Origin: Ruminococcus sp. CAG:403
GTDB taxonomy: Bacteria; Bacillota; Clostridia; Oscillospirales; Ruminococcaceae
Assembly: GCA_000437255.1 (NCBI GenBank)
Contig: FR899096.1
Coordinates: 51,720 to 59,102, forward strand
Reading direction: 5' to 3'
DNA: 7,383 nucleotides
The notes beneath the pieces were generated by a model, which was given only the letters and a program-made list of their open reading frames with translations, was not told the DNA's origin and did no database searches. The translations under genes were made by a program, and so were the position numbers. Positions 1-6,879 of the stretch are shown piece by piece. Each line of letters starts with the position of its first letter. Within the stretch, counting starts at the first letter, position 1.

Positions 1-257
1 TGCTGTTTCCGCATGCGCTGCTTCCGGCAACAACTGCACTCGGCACCATTCACCCGAACGGCAGAGAACTTGGACTAAAAGCTGGTGCCAATGTCGTCAT
101 GCCCAATCTCTCCCCAACTGAAATTCGTTCGCTTTATACACTGTACGATCATAAAATTTGCACTGGCGAAGAATCGGCGCAGTGCCGCATCTGTCTGGAA
201 CAGCGTGTGCGTGCTGCTGGATACCAAATTGTAACTGATATTGGAAATCCACGCTGA
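1..257 (+). CDS. hydE: [FeFe]-hydrogenase H-cluster maturase HydE, C-terminal part (5' end outside window)
   Basis: Only the last 84 complete codons are present (codons start at position 3; stop TGA 255-257). HydE is a cytoplasmic radical-SAM enzyme that, with HydG and HydF, builds the active-site diiron cluster of [FeFe]-hydrogenases. The fragment contains LPATTALGTIHPNGRE and AGANVVMPNLSP, which I recognise as the conserved C-terminal part of the HydE barrel, related to biotin synthase. It is followed by KICTGEESAQCRIC, a C-x7-C-x2-C set matching the accessory C-terminal iron-sulfur site known in Thermotoga HydE. The radical-SAM CxxxCxxC motif would lie upstream, outside the window. The gene converges on the galactose operon and ends 18 nt before a strong terminator. 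BioB-like paralogues such as PylB are the main alternative, but the Cys triplet favours HydE. Confidence 0.88.
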   Translation, partial: LFPHALLPATTALGTIHPNGRELGLKAGANVVMPNLSPTEIRSLYTLYDHKICTGEESAQCRICLEQRVRAAGYQIVTDIGNPR

Positions 258-275
258 GCCTTCCAATTTCCTACA

Positions 276-318
276 AAAAAGCTTGCCTCAAGAGGACTTC
301 CTCTGAGGCAAGCTTTTT
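276..318. terminator. Strong bidirectional intrinsic terminator between hydE and galT
   Basis: A perfect 15-bp inverted repeat (276-290 with 304-318, AAAAAGCTTGCCTCA / TGAGGCAAGCTTTTT) is extended inward by GAGG 292-295 pairing with CCTC 300-303. A291 is bulged and the loop is ACTT. The A-tract on the left and T-tract on the right give a U-run after the hairpin on either strand. It can therefore end hydE on the + strand and the galactose operon on the - strand. It starts 18 nt after the hydE stop and lies 82 nt beyond the galT stop. Confidence 0.93.
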
Positions 319-364
319 GCTAATTTTAAATTCTTAAATGAATTCTTTCTTCTATTAAAATGTG

Positions 365-386
365 GTTTCCCAAACGAAATGGGAAC
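365..386 (-). terminator. Possible weak first hairpin after galT
   Basis: TTCCCA (367-372) pairs with TGGGAA (380-385) around a 7-nt loop. A G365-C386 pair can be added if T366 is bulged. On the minus strand this hairpin forms 14 nt after the galT stop and is followed by an A/T-rich stretch containing only a short U-run (CACATTTTAAT). It may slow RNA polymerase or protect the 3' end ahead of the stronger terminator at 276-318. The 258-399 gap holds no other gene. Confidence 0.3.
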
Positions 387-399
387 ATGCTCTCTCTAT

Positions 400-1890
400 C
401 TATTCTACTTGTTCGATAAAACGCTGAAAGGCTTCTTTACCTGCCGCATCCCGTTTGAAGACGCCAGCATCCAGTAAAACCTGTTCAAAGACGGCTCCGA
501 TTTCATCTTGAAGAATCTGATCGGCACAGGCAGCAGAAAACTCCGGATGGCGCTGCAAAATCGATTCTGCCCATGCAGCATGGCTGGCAAGCTCCGGAAC
601 CTGACGAACCGATCCACCGCTGCACAACGTATCCTTCAGCAATGCCATTTCTTTTGCCAATCTTGCTGGCAGAACTGCCAGGCCCATAACTTCAATCAAG
701 CCAATATTTTCTTTCTTAATATGATGCAGCGAGGGATTGGGGTGGAATACGCCCAGCGGACGTTCTTCCGTGGTCAGATTGTTCCGCAGCACCAAATCAC
801 ATTCATAAGCACTGCCCCGCATTCTTGCAATGGGCGTAATGGTGTTATGCGGTGTTCCATCTGTTTCCGCAAAAATGCCGACAGATGCATCGCTGTAGGA
901 ACGCCATGCCCGCAGGATGTGATCGCAGGCAGCAGCCAATGTGTGTCTGTTTTCGGAAGTCAGACGAATGACCGACATGGGCCATTTTACCAGACCAGCC
1001 TGTACATTGGGATACTGTGACAGCAGGAAATACTTTTCGATTGGTGCCCGTTCCATGGCAAAGGTGTAATGACCGCCCTGAAAATGCTCATGGCTGAGGA
1101 TAGAACCGCCAACAATTGGCAAGTCTGCATTGGAACCGATGAAGTAATGCGGCAGCACTTCCAGCACATCAAACAATTTTTCAAAAACAGCCGCATCAAT
1201 CTTCATCGGGGTATGCTTTTCATTGAATACAATACAATGCTCATGATAGTATCCATAGGGGGAATACTGCATCTGCCAATTTTCTCCGCCGACTTTCATC
1301 GGAATGGGACGCAGATTTTGCCGTGCAGGATGGTGTGCATTTCCGGCAAAGCCGGCATTTTCCGGGCAAAGCTGGCAGCTCGGATAGGAGGATGCCCGCT
1401 GCTTTCCTGCCGCAGCAATATCACGAGGATCTTTTTCCGGCTTGGAACGATTGATGGTTAGATCCAATGTGCCATATTCGCTTGCATACGTCCATTTCAA
1501 ATTCTTGGCAATCCGTCCGGCACGTACATAGTTTAAATCCTTGCTCAGCGCATAATAAGCATCCGTTGCTTGTTTGGGAGAATTTGCATAATTTTTCTGG
1601 AAAGCTGCTACCACTTCCCGTGGCATGGGCGTTACAATACCCATGAGCTTGGTGTCAAACAAATCCCGAGAATTGGCAGTGTCTGCAATGATTCCAGCAT
1701 CACAGGCATACTGTACCAGCGGCTCCAGAATGGCATCAATTGGTTCGCCGTCATAGGAGACGGTACAGTCCTTCCATTCCGTCAGGTGCAGGGCTTCCAT
1801 CAGCTGATTGCGCACCACATAAACATCATATGCTGTGATAAGCTTCTTTTGCAAGGCATACTCGATAAGCTTTTGTACTGCTGCTTCCAT
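400..1890 (-). CDS. galT: UDP-glucose--hexose-1-phosphate uridylyltransferase, class II (Firmicutes type)
   Basis: The 496-residue cytoplasmic enzyme transfers UMP from UDP-glucose to galactose-1-phosphate, giving UDP-galactose and glucose-1-phosphate. Length and sequence fit the class II GalT family of Firmicutes (about 490-510 residues) rather than the roughly 350-residue E. coli type. The active-site motif is visible as GGSILSHEHFQGG at residues 261-273. Its H267-E-H269-F-Q271 corresponds to the HxHxQ of the histidine-triad superfamily, where the second His carries the uridylyl group. Other family blocks are CQLCPEN (172-178), YYHEHCIVFNEKHTPM (214-229) and a C-terminal block beginning HPNPSLHHIKKENIG (383-397). 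The start is set by AAGGAG at 1902-1907, 11 nt from the ATG, and this site overlaps the galE stop codon. It is the last gene of the operon. It depends on UDP-glucose regenerated by the neighbouring GalE. Confidence 0.96.
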   Translation of the reverse strand: MEAAVQKLIEYALQKKLITAYDVYVVRNQLMEALHLTEWKDCTVSYDGEPIDAILEPLVQYACDAGIIADTANSRDLFDTKLMGIVTPMPREVVAAFQKNYANSPKQATDAYYALSKDLNYVRAGRIAKNLKWTYASEYGTLDLTINRSKPEKDPRDIAAAGKQRASSYPSCQLCPENAGFAGNAHHPARQNLRPIPMKVGGENWQMQYSPYGYYHEHCIVFNEKHTPMKIDAAVFEKLFDVLEVLPHYFIGSNADLPIVGGSILSHEHFQGGHYTFAMERAPIEKYFLLSQYPNVQAGLVKWPMSVIRLTSENRHTLAAACDHILRAWRSYSDASVGIFAETDGTPHNTITPIARMRGSAYECDLVLRNNLTTEERPLGVFHPNPSLHHIKKENIGLIEVMGLAVLPARLAKEMALLKDTLCSGGSVRQVPELASHAAWAESILQRHPEFSAACADQILQDEIGAVFEQVLLDAGVFKRDAAGKEAFQRFIEQVE

Positions 1891-1905
1891 CCCGCTTCAC
1901 ACTCC

Positions 1906-2898
1906 TTATTTCTGTTCGTATCCGTTTGGATGGGTTTGGTGCCACTTCCAAGCGCTGCTGATGATTTCTTCTAAACTGTCATGTACTGGATTCCAGCCAA
2001 GCACCCGTTTTGCTTTCTCACTGGAAGCTACCAATCTTGCCGGGTCTCCTGCACGCCGTGGAGTTTCTACAGCAGGAATGGGATGTCCTGTCACCTGTCT
2101 TGCTACGTCAATGACCTCTCGAACGGAATAGCCAACGCCGTTTCCGAGATTGAAAATATCACTTTCGCCGCCGTTCATCAGATAAGATACCGCCAGAATG
2201 TGTGCCTGTGCCAAGTCGGTAACATGAATATAATCTCGGATACAGGTGCCGTCCGGTGTATCATAATCGGTTCCATAGATGGAAATGGCATCCCGTTTGC
2301 CGTTTGGCACTTGCAGAATCAGCGGAATCAAGTGACTTTCTGGCTGATGGGCTTCTCCAATGGTTCCGCTTGCATCAGCACCGCAGGCGTTGAAGTACCG
2401 CAGGGAAACATACCGCAGCCCATGTGCCGCAGCTGTCCAATGGAACATTTTCTCCATCGCAAGCTTGGTCTCTCCATACGGATTGGTTGGAGCTGTGCGG
2501 TCACTTTCCAAAATCGGAATGTTTTCCGGTTCGCCGTACGTAGCAGCGGTCGAGGAAAAGACAATCTTATCAATCCCATTCTTTACCATGGCATCCAGCA
2601 GTACTTTCGTTCCGCAAAGATTGTTGTCATAGTATTTCAGCGGATTGGTTACACTTTCGCCCACCAAAGAATATGCTGCAAAGTGAATCACCGCATCGAT
2701 CGGTTCCTTTTGAAACAACTGATCCAGAAAGGCAAAATCATGCAGATCGCCCTGATAAAAAACAGCCTGTTCCGGAACAGCTTCTCGGTGTCCCGTTACC
2801 AGATTATCCACAACAAGTACTTCATGACCAGCACGAATCAATTCCAATGCTGTATGAGAGCCGATGTAGCCGGCTCCGCCCAATACCAAAATACGCAT
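1906..2898 (-). CDS. galE: UDP-glucose 4-epimerase
   Basis: The 330-residue cytoplasmic, NAD-dependent enzyme interconverts UDP-galactose and UDP-glucose and so recycles the UDP-glucose consumed by GalT. It is an extended short-chain dehydrogenase/reductase. The Rossmann nucleotide-binding motif G7-G-A-G10-Y-I-G13 lies at the N-terminus. NAD-binding HFAAYSLVGESV is at 72-83. The catalytic triad is S116 (in FSSTAATYGEP) with Y141-x3-K145 (NPYGETK). The C-terminal substrate domain includes RYFNACGAD (167-175) and DGTCIRDYIHVTDLA (216-230). The start is supported by an AGAGGAAG ribosome binding site inside the last codons of galM, with 8 nt between AGGAA and the ATG. The galM stop is only 2 nt upstream, which suggests coupled translation. 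The residue aligned with E. coli Tyr299, a position linked to UDP-GalNAc acceptance, appears to be L289, so substrate range is open. Confidence 0.97.
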   Translation of the reverse strand: MRILVLGGAGYIGSHTALELIRAGHEVLVVDNLVTGHREAVPEQAVFYQGDLHDFAFLDQLFQKEPIDAVIHFAAYSLVGESVTNPLKYYDNNLCGTKVLLDAMVKNGIDKIVFSSTAATYGEPENIPILESDRTAPTNPYGETKLAMEKMFHWTAAAHGLRYVSLRYFNACGADASGTIGEAHQPESHLIPLILQVPNGKRDAISIYGTDYDTPDGTCIRDYIHVTDLAQAHILAVSYLMNGGESDIFNLGNGVGYSVREVIDVARQVTGHPIPAVETPRRAGDPARLVASSEKAKRVLGWNPVHDSLEEIISSAWKWHQTHPNGYEQK

Positions 2899-2900
2899 CG

Positions 2901-3956
2901 TTACGCTTCCTCTCTTCCCAGTGAAAAATGAAATGTAGTGACTTGCCGGTAAGGTGTATTTGCCGGCAAAATCGGAGTTGGAAAATTCGGATGATGAATG
3001 GCATCTGGATAGTTCTGTGTTTCCAGACAGAACCCGCTTCTCGCTGTATAGCGATGGCCATTCTTGCCAAGACTTTCCGGAACATGCACAAAATTACCAG
3101 TATACACATGTACCGCAGGCTGTGTGGTGGTGCAGGTCAAACCGATTCCGCTCTCTGCGCTGTATGCCGCAGCCTGAAACGGCGCATGCGAATCTACCAC
3201 ATAACTATGATCGATCCCGGAAGCATAGGTGAGCTGTTCATGCTTGCCCTCCAAGGCTTCTCCAATGGAACGATAAGCGGTAAAATCGAAAGGAGTTTCT
3301 GCCACCGGAGCAATTTCTCCAGTTGGAATCGAAGTCGGATCGGTTGGCAGATAAGCATTCGCACGAACCAGCAGCTGCTGCTTTTCGATGCTGCCGCTTC
3401 CCTCTCCGTCCAGTTGAAAATATGTATGGTTGGTGAGGTTGCAAAGCGTATCCTGATCGCAAATCGCATCATATGCGATGGTCAGCGTGTTGGTGTCGTC
3501 CCAAGTATAAGTTGCAGTAACCTGCATATTTCCCGGATACTGCTCCTCTCCGTCCGGACTTTCGAGTTGAAAAACAACACGATTTTCCGCACAGCTGGCA
3601 TTCCAGAGACGGCGACTAAAGCTTCGGTTTCCACCATGCAGGTGATTGGTGCCGTCATTGACAGCGAGCTGGTAGGAAACACCGTTGAGCGTAAATGCGC
3701 CTTCCCGAATGCGGTTGCAGCATCTGCCGACCGATGCGCCGAAATATTCGCCGCCTGTTTCATAGCCGGAAAGATGCGCATAACCCAATACAACATCCCG
3801 CAGGTTCTGCTGCTTGTCCGGCACCAAAATGGATACAACCGATGCACCATAATCGCAGAGTACCACACTGGCGCCGCTGGCATTGGTGATTCGGTACAGA
3901 TGCGCCATCTGTCCGTCTGTTGTCCGTTCAAAATCAGATACTTGAATTTCCTGCAT
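2901..3956 (-). CDS. galM: Aldose 1-epimerase (galactose mutarotase)
   Basis: The 351-residue cytoplasmic enzyme interconverts the beta and alpha anomers of galactose; GalK uses the alpha form. Conserved features of the GalM beta-sandwich family are visible. FGASVGRCCNRI (72-83) contains R78, and NHLHGG (104-109) has H107. The catalytic-acid His H177 is in NLTNHTYFQL (173-182). The catalytic base E312 is in GFCLETQNYPDAIHHPNFP (308-326). These match R71, H96, H170 and E304 of the Lactococcus enzyme by motif. An excellent ribosome binding site, AAGGAGGGG (3962-3970), directly follows the galK stop and sits 7 nt (from AGGAGG) before the ATG, so this start is firm. VGRCCNRI carries two adjacent cysteines where relatives usually have residues such as Tyr-Ala or Val-Ala. 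The length is normal for the family. Its place between galK and galE fits a dedicated Leloir role rather than a general hexose mutarotase. Confidence 0.95.
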   Translation of the reverse strand: MQEIQVSDFERTTDGQMAHLYRITNASGASVVLCDYGASVVSILVPDKQQNLRDVVLGYAHLSGYETGGEYFGASVGRCCNRIREGAFTLNGVSYQLAVNDGTNHLHGGNRSFSRRLWNASCAENRVVFQLESPDGEEQYPGNMQVTATYTWDDTNTLTIAYDAICDQDTLCNLTNHTYFQLDGEGSGSIEKQQLLVRANAYLPTDPTSIPTGEIAPVAETPFDFTAYRSIGEALEGKHEQLTYASGIDHSYVVDSHAPFQAAAYSAESGIGLTCTTTQPAVHVYTGNFVHVPESLGKNGHRYTARSGFCLETQNYPDAIHHPNFPTPILPANTPYRQVTTFHFSLGREEA

Positions 3957-3970
3957 CGCTGCCCCTCCTT

Positions 3971-5257
3971 TTACGCAATCACTTGTACGCCGCCAACAGT
4001 TCGAATCCGCAGTTTCTGGCAGCTACCGCTTCCAAATAAAGCGTCCATCTTTGCGCAATACTGTTCTTCCATTTCCTTTGGAACAAATGCCTGAATGGTT
4101 CCAGCAAATCCACCGCCGTGTACTCTGGAGGCACCCTTTCCGCCAAGAATCTGCTCGCTCATCCACAAGCCCAGTGTAATACCCTGCTCAGACGGCTTGC
4201 GGCAGGAATAGAGATTTTGCAGCCATTTAGCAGAAGAATCACCGGATTCTTTGACCAGCTCCAGGAAACGAGCAAAATCATTTTCAGACAATGCAGCAGC
4301 TTCTTCAGAAGCTCTCCGGTTGTCCCCATAAAAATGTGCTGCCCGGATAATGGCACGATCGGAACAGGAAGTCCGCAAGGTTGGCAGAGCAGCTAAAAAG
4401 TCCTGTTCACTGACTTCCCGCAGATGATTCTTTCCGAACTGCGCAGCAACCAGATTCATTTCTGCCGGAATGGAAACATAATCATCGGTCAGGTCAGCAT
4501 GACTGCCCTTGGTGTCTGTAATGCACAGCACATAGCCGGCATCTTCAAATTGACAGGAAAGCTTTTCGATCTTTGGATGGTCGGTATCTTCAAAGTCAAT
4601 GAAAACAAAGCTGCCAACCGAGCTAACCATCTGATCCATTAGACCGCTTTTTTTGCCAAAGTAACGATTTTCCGCGTACTGTCCAATCTTTGCAATTTCA
4701 ACTGCACCAGCCTTTCCCTCATTGTCATGCTGATCAATGATGGTGCCAATCAGTACTTCAAAGGCAGCAGAAGAGGAAAGTCCGCTTCCGCCCAGCACAT
4801 TTGAAGTGGTGTAGGCGTCAAATCCGCCTGTTGTGACTCCCATCTCCTGGAATCTGGAAACAATGCCACGAATCAAAGCGGCAGAAGTTCCCTTTTCTTC
4901 TGAATGTACGGAAAGATCCTGCAATTCCACATAATCCTGCGGATATCCGGCAGACTGTAACCGAATCATACCATCCTGATGAAAGGCGACTATGGCGATA
5001 ACGTCCAGATTGACGGAGGCAGCCAGTACACATCCATGCTGATGGTCGGTGTGGTTGCCGCCGATTTCTGTTCTGCCCGGCGCCGAGAAAACAGATACTT
5101 CACTGCGTTCCGGATACAGGCGAGAGAACGTCTCTGCCGCCTGTAAATACCGTGCCCGCTGCTGATTTAATACATCCGGGTCTGTGCCGTATAACTTGCT
5201 GAGTGCCGAATCATAGCTGCCGTCTGTCAGATTTTGTTTCAATTGTTCGATATTCAT
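3971..5257 (-). CDS. galK: Galactokinase (GHMP kinase, clostridial-type variant)
   Basis: The 428-residue cytoplasmic kinase phosphorylates alpha-D-galactose at C1 with ATP, committing it to the Leloir pathway. All GHMP-kinase motifs are present. Motif 1, the galactokinase signature, reads GRTEIGGNHTDHQHG (61-75). Motif 2, the phosphate-binding loop, is LGGSGLSSSAAFEV (155-168). GKKSGLMDQMVSS (201-213) contains D208, the expected catalytic base, and R62 is its usual partner. Motif 3 is VHGGGFAGTIQAF (379-391). In motif 1 the usual Glu of GEHTD is Asn (N68), and the protein is about 40 residues longer than E. coli GalK, partly at the N-terminus. I recall both traits from clostridial homologues, so they do not look like damage. 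The ATG overlaps the transporter's TGA (ATGA, 5254-5257) and is preceded by a G-run (5265-5269), so translation is probably coupled. Given galM, galE and galT downstream, galactose is the likely substrate. Confidence 0.93.
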   Translation of the reverse strand: MNIEQLKQNLTDGSYDSALSKLYGTDPDVLNQQRARYLQAAETFSRLYPERSEVSVFSAPGRTEIGGNHTDHQHGCVLAASVNLDVIAIVAFHQDGMIRLQSAGYPQDYVELQDLSVHSEEKGTSAALIRGIVSRFQEMGVTTGGFDAYTTSNVLGGSGLSSSAAFEVLIGTIIDQHDNEGKAGAVEIAKIGQYAENRYFGKKSGLMDQMVSSVGSFVFIDFEDTDHPKIEKLSCQFEDAGYVLCITDTKGSHADLTDDYVSIPAEMNLVAAQFGKNHLREVSEQDFLAALPTLRTSCSDRAIIRAAHFYGDNRRASEEAAALSENDFARFLELVKESGDSSAKWLQNLYSCRKPSEQGITLGLWMSEQILGGKGASRVHGGGFAGTIQAFVPKEMEEQYCAKMDALFGSGSCQKLRIRTVGGVQVIA

Positions 5258-6750
5258 GATAATGCCCCCATATTGTCTGTTTCCAAAACGGATTCTTCTG
5301 CTGGAAGAACGTCTGCTTCTGTTGGATCTGCTGCAATGGCTTTTGCATCAGATGCTTTCTGTGCATTGCCGGAAATCGCAGCAACAATCGTCTTCATGTA
5401 TGCATCATTCAGCTTGTACTTTCTGCGGTAAATGACGTAAGCCAACAGCATGCTGACTGCCGGAACAATACACATCAGGAACCGCATGGAGTTCTGAGTG
5501 GCCAGAGACTGAATCTGATTCGGAACATAGCCGGTCAAATCCAGTGCAAAGCCGATGGACAGAGATGTAAATGCAGCGGTCAGCTTAACGATCAAGGTCT
5601 GCAAAGAGAATACAACGCCTTCGTTTCTGGTTCCCAGCTTATATTCGCCGTAATCTACAACGTCTGCCAGGAAAACGGTTGCACAGCCCAGTTCCAGACC
5701 GGTTCCGGTCTTTACAATGATGCCAGCAATTACTGTTAATACAATGTTCTGCGGTGCAAAAATACCAGTGAGCAGCAGAATGGTCAAACCGATTGCCGGC
5801 AGAATACAAGCCAGCAGGAACGCTTTCTTTCTGGAGAGCAGCTTGGTGATCTTCGGGAAGATCAGGAGTCCGACTACTTCTGCAATAGAAGCGCTAATCA
5901 TGAAAACAGACAGCATTTCGCTCTTGTTGCAGACATATGCAAAGTAGTAAGTTGCAACACCCATGATCAGCTGAATGCCAACATTGTAGAGCAGAATCAG
6001 TGCAACTGCCCAGCGCAGCTGGTCGTTCCGCTTGATGATGGAGAAGATATCCTTGAAAGCAACCTTTTCTGCCTTCTTACCAACCTGCTTCTTCGGCAGA
6101 TTGATAACGGTAACAGCAATGGTGAAGATGAAAACAGCTGCAATAATTAAAGCGAACCGATGGTAACCAATGTAGTCGCCGCCCAGGCCCTTGATGATCT
6201 GTACGCCGAAGCCTGCAATAATCAGGGACTGACCGATGCTGGCAAAGATACGAGGCAGAACCGATACGCTTTCTCGTTCGTGCGGGTCAGAAGTCAGGTT
6301 CGGGATGATAGACCAATACGGAATATCCATAATGGTATATGTCATACCCCAAAGGATATAGGCAACGGCTGCAAAAACGCAAAGTCCAACGCCGCTGAGG
6401 TGGAAGTCGGTGAACAAAATGACGAATACGAATGCATTGACCAGTGTACCGATGGTCAGCCACGGAATGAACTTGCCGAAACGGCTTCTGGTATTGTCTA
6501 CGACCATGCCCATGAACAGATCGTTAAAGGCATCCCAGATTTTTGCTGCAAAGAACATAATGCCGATGAATGCCGGCGCAACCTTGATGATGTCGGTGAA
6601 GTAGATCATGGAAAAGGTTGCGATCATGCCGTAGATCATGTCTTTTCCCAAGGCACCGAATGCGAAAGTGTATTTTATTCTTCCGGGTACCTTTCCTGGG
6701 TACATCACGTTTCCGCCCTGATTAGGGGATGTTTGCTGTGTGGTATGCAT
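5254..6750 (-). CDS. GPH-family sugar:cation symporter (MelB/LacS-like), probable galactose or galactoside transporter
   Basis: The 498-residue inner-membrane protein has about 12 hydrophobic segments and belongs to the glycoside-pentoside-hexuronide:cation symporter family (MFS fold). Diagnostic motifs are KIWDAFNDLFMGMVVDNTRSR at 70-90 with D73 and D77, which match the cation- and sugar-site D55 and D59 of MelB. MDIPYWSIIPNLTSD (141-155) carries D142, equivalent to MelB D124, and TLIVKLTAAF (385-394) carries K389, equivalent to MelB K377. The C-terminal 45 or so residues are hydrophilic and Ala/Asp/Glu-rich. There is no PTS IIA domain like that of streptococcal LacS, so control by HPr phosphorylation is not expected. 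M1 is favoured over M16 because AAGGAGGT lies 8 nt before it. It is the first gene of the operon, and its stop overlaps the galK start. Whether it carries galactose, lactose, melibiose or another galactoside cannot be read from the sequence. Confidence 0.9.
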   Translation of the reverse strand: MHTTQQTSPNQGGNVMYPGKVPGRIKYTFAFGALGKDMIYGMIATFSMIYFTDIIKVAPAFIGIMFFAAKIWDAFNDLFMGMVVDNTRSRFGKFIPWLTIGTLVNAFVFVILFTDFHLSGVGLCVFAAVAYILWGMTYTIMDIPYWSIIPNLTSDPHERESVSVLPRIFASIGQSLIIAGFGVQIIKGLGGDYIGYHRFALIIAAVFIFTIAVTVINLPKKQVGKKAEKVAFKDIFSIIKRNDQLRWAVALILLYNVGIQLIMGVATYYFAYVCNKSEMLSVFMISASIAEVVGLLIFPKITKLLSRKKAFLLACILPAIGLTILLLTGIFAPQNIVLTVIAGIIVKTGTGLELGCATVFLADVVDYGEYKLGTRNEGVVFSLQTLIVKLTAAFTSLSIGFALDLTGYVPNQIQSLATQNSMRFLMCIVPAVSMLLAYVIYRRKYKLNDAYMKTIVAAISGNAQKASDAKAIAADPTEADVLPAEESVLETDNMGALS

Positions 6751-6757
6751 AAAAATA

Positions 6758-6765
6758 ACCTCCTT
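6758..6765 (-). promoter_or_regulatory. Ribosome binding site of the transporter gene
   Basis: On the minus strand AAGGAGGT (plus-strand ACCTCCTT) is followed after 7 nt by ATG at 6750-6748. It is a near-perfect match to the 16S rRNA anti-Shine-Dalgarno sequence. It decides the start in favour of the first Met rather than the in-frame Met at 6703-6705 (residue 16), which has no comparable site. Confidence 0.9.
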
Positions 6766-6824
6766 GAATGGAAAACCCCGCTCGCTCCAGGGCCTTCGTT
6801 TGTTTGCAATTCTATCTTACCACA

Positions 6825-6840
6825 TCGCAAGCGGAAAGAC
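6825..6840. promoter_or_regulatory. Candidate catabolite-responsive element (cre)
   Basis: The + strand reads TCGCAAGCGGAAAGAC. It matches the Gram-positive CcpA-site consensus WTGNAARCGNWWWCAW at 13 of 16 positions, including the central AARCG. It lacks the T of the initial TG, the C near the end and the final A/T. It lies at or just after the predicted transcription start of the operon, where CcpA binding would repress in glucose. No experimental support; a 13/16 match to a loose consensus can occur by chance. Confidence 0.35.
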
Positions 6841-6845
6841 CATGC

Positions 6846-6875
6846 ATTATCCACTTGAAAAGATACGAATTCCAA
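6846..6875 (-). promoter_or_regulatory. Candidate sigma-A promoter of the galactose operon
   Basis: On the minus strand TTGGAA (6870-6875; 4 of 6 to TTGACA) is followed after 18 nt by GATAAT (6846-6851; 5 of 6 to TATAAT). Transcription would start near 6839, leaving a leader of about 90 nt before the transporter ATG. A second, weaker option downstream is an extended -10, TGGTAAGAT (6814-6822), without a good -35. The -35 element overlaps an inverted repeat (GAATT 6867-6871 / AATTC 6879-6883) that could be an operator. Confidence 0.5.
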
Positions 6876-6879
6876 CACA

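Larger units (their letters stand above)
400..6750 (-). other. Leloir galactose-utilisation operon (transporter-galK-galM-galE-galT)
   Basis: Five genes on the minus strand are packed with no gap above 15 nt, no internal terminator and one plausible promoter region upstream (6751-6920). Spacings in transcription order are a 4-nt overlap (transporter/galK, ATGA at 5254-5257), 14 nt (galK/galM), 2 nt (galM/galE) and 15 nt (galE/galT). Together they encode uptake plus mutarotation, phosphorylation, uridylyl transfer and epimerisation, which is the full route from galactose to glucose-1-phosphate. Co-transcription is inferred from the spacing. Confidence 0.9.

Noticed and set aside
75..266. 63-residue minus-strand frame over the hydE 3' end
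   Set aside because: It overlaps a clearly conserved HydE coding segment on the other strand and has no family resemblance.
508..1020. 170-residue + strand open frame opposite galT
   Set aside because: Antisense to galT, Cys/Phe/Arg-rich, with no conserved motif.
1981..2931. 316-residue + strand open frame opposite galE
   Set aside because: Antisense to galE in full, with low-complexity composition and no motif. It is a shadow of the galE reading frame.
3482..3931. 149-residue minus-strand frame inside galM in another frame
   Set aside because: It is the alternate frame of a gene whose correct frame has all mutarotase catalytic residues. No frameshift is needed to explain galM.
2928..4094. 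388-residue + strand open frame opposite galM and the end of galK
   Set aside because: It lies fully antisense to two confidently identified genes. Its translation is rich in Cys, Arg and Ile with no recognisable domain, and it has no good ribosome binding site. It is a codon-bias shadow.
6703..6705. Second Met (residue 16) as an alternative transporter start
   Set aside because: There is no ribosome binding site in front of it, while the first Met has a near-perfect AAGGAGGT at proper spacing.
6160..6858. 232-residue + strand open frame opposite the transporter 5' end and part of the promoter region
   Set aside because: The polar, His/Asp/Asn-rich composition is what the complement of a membrane-protein gene gives. 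It has no domain and no ribosome binding site of note.
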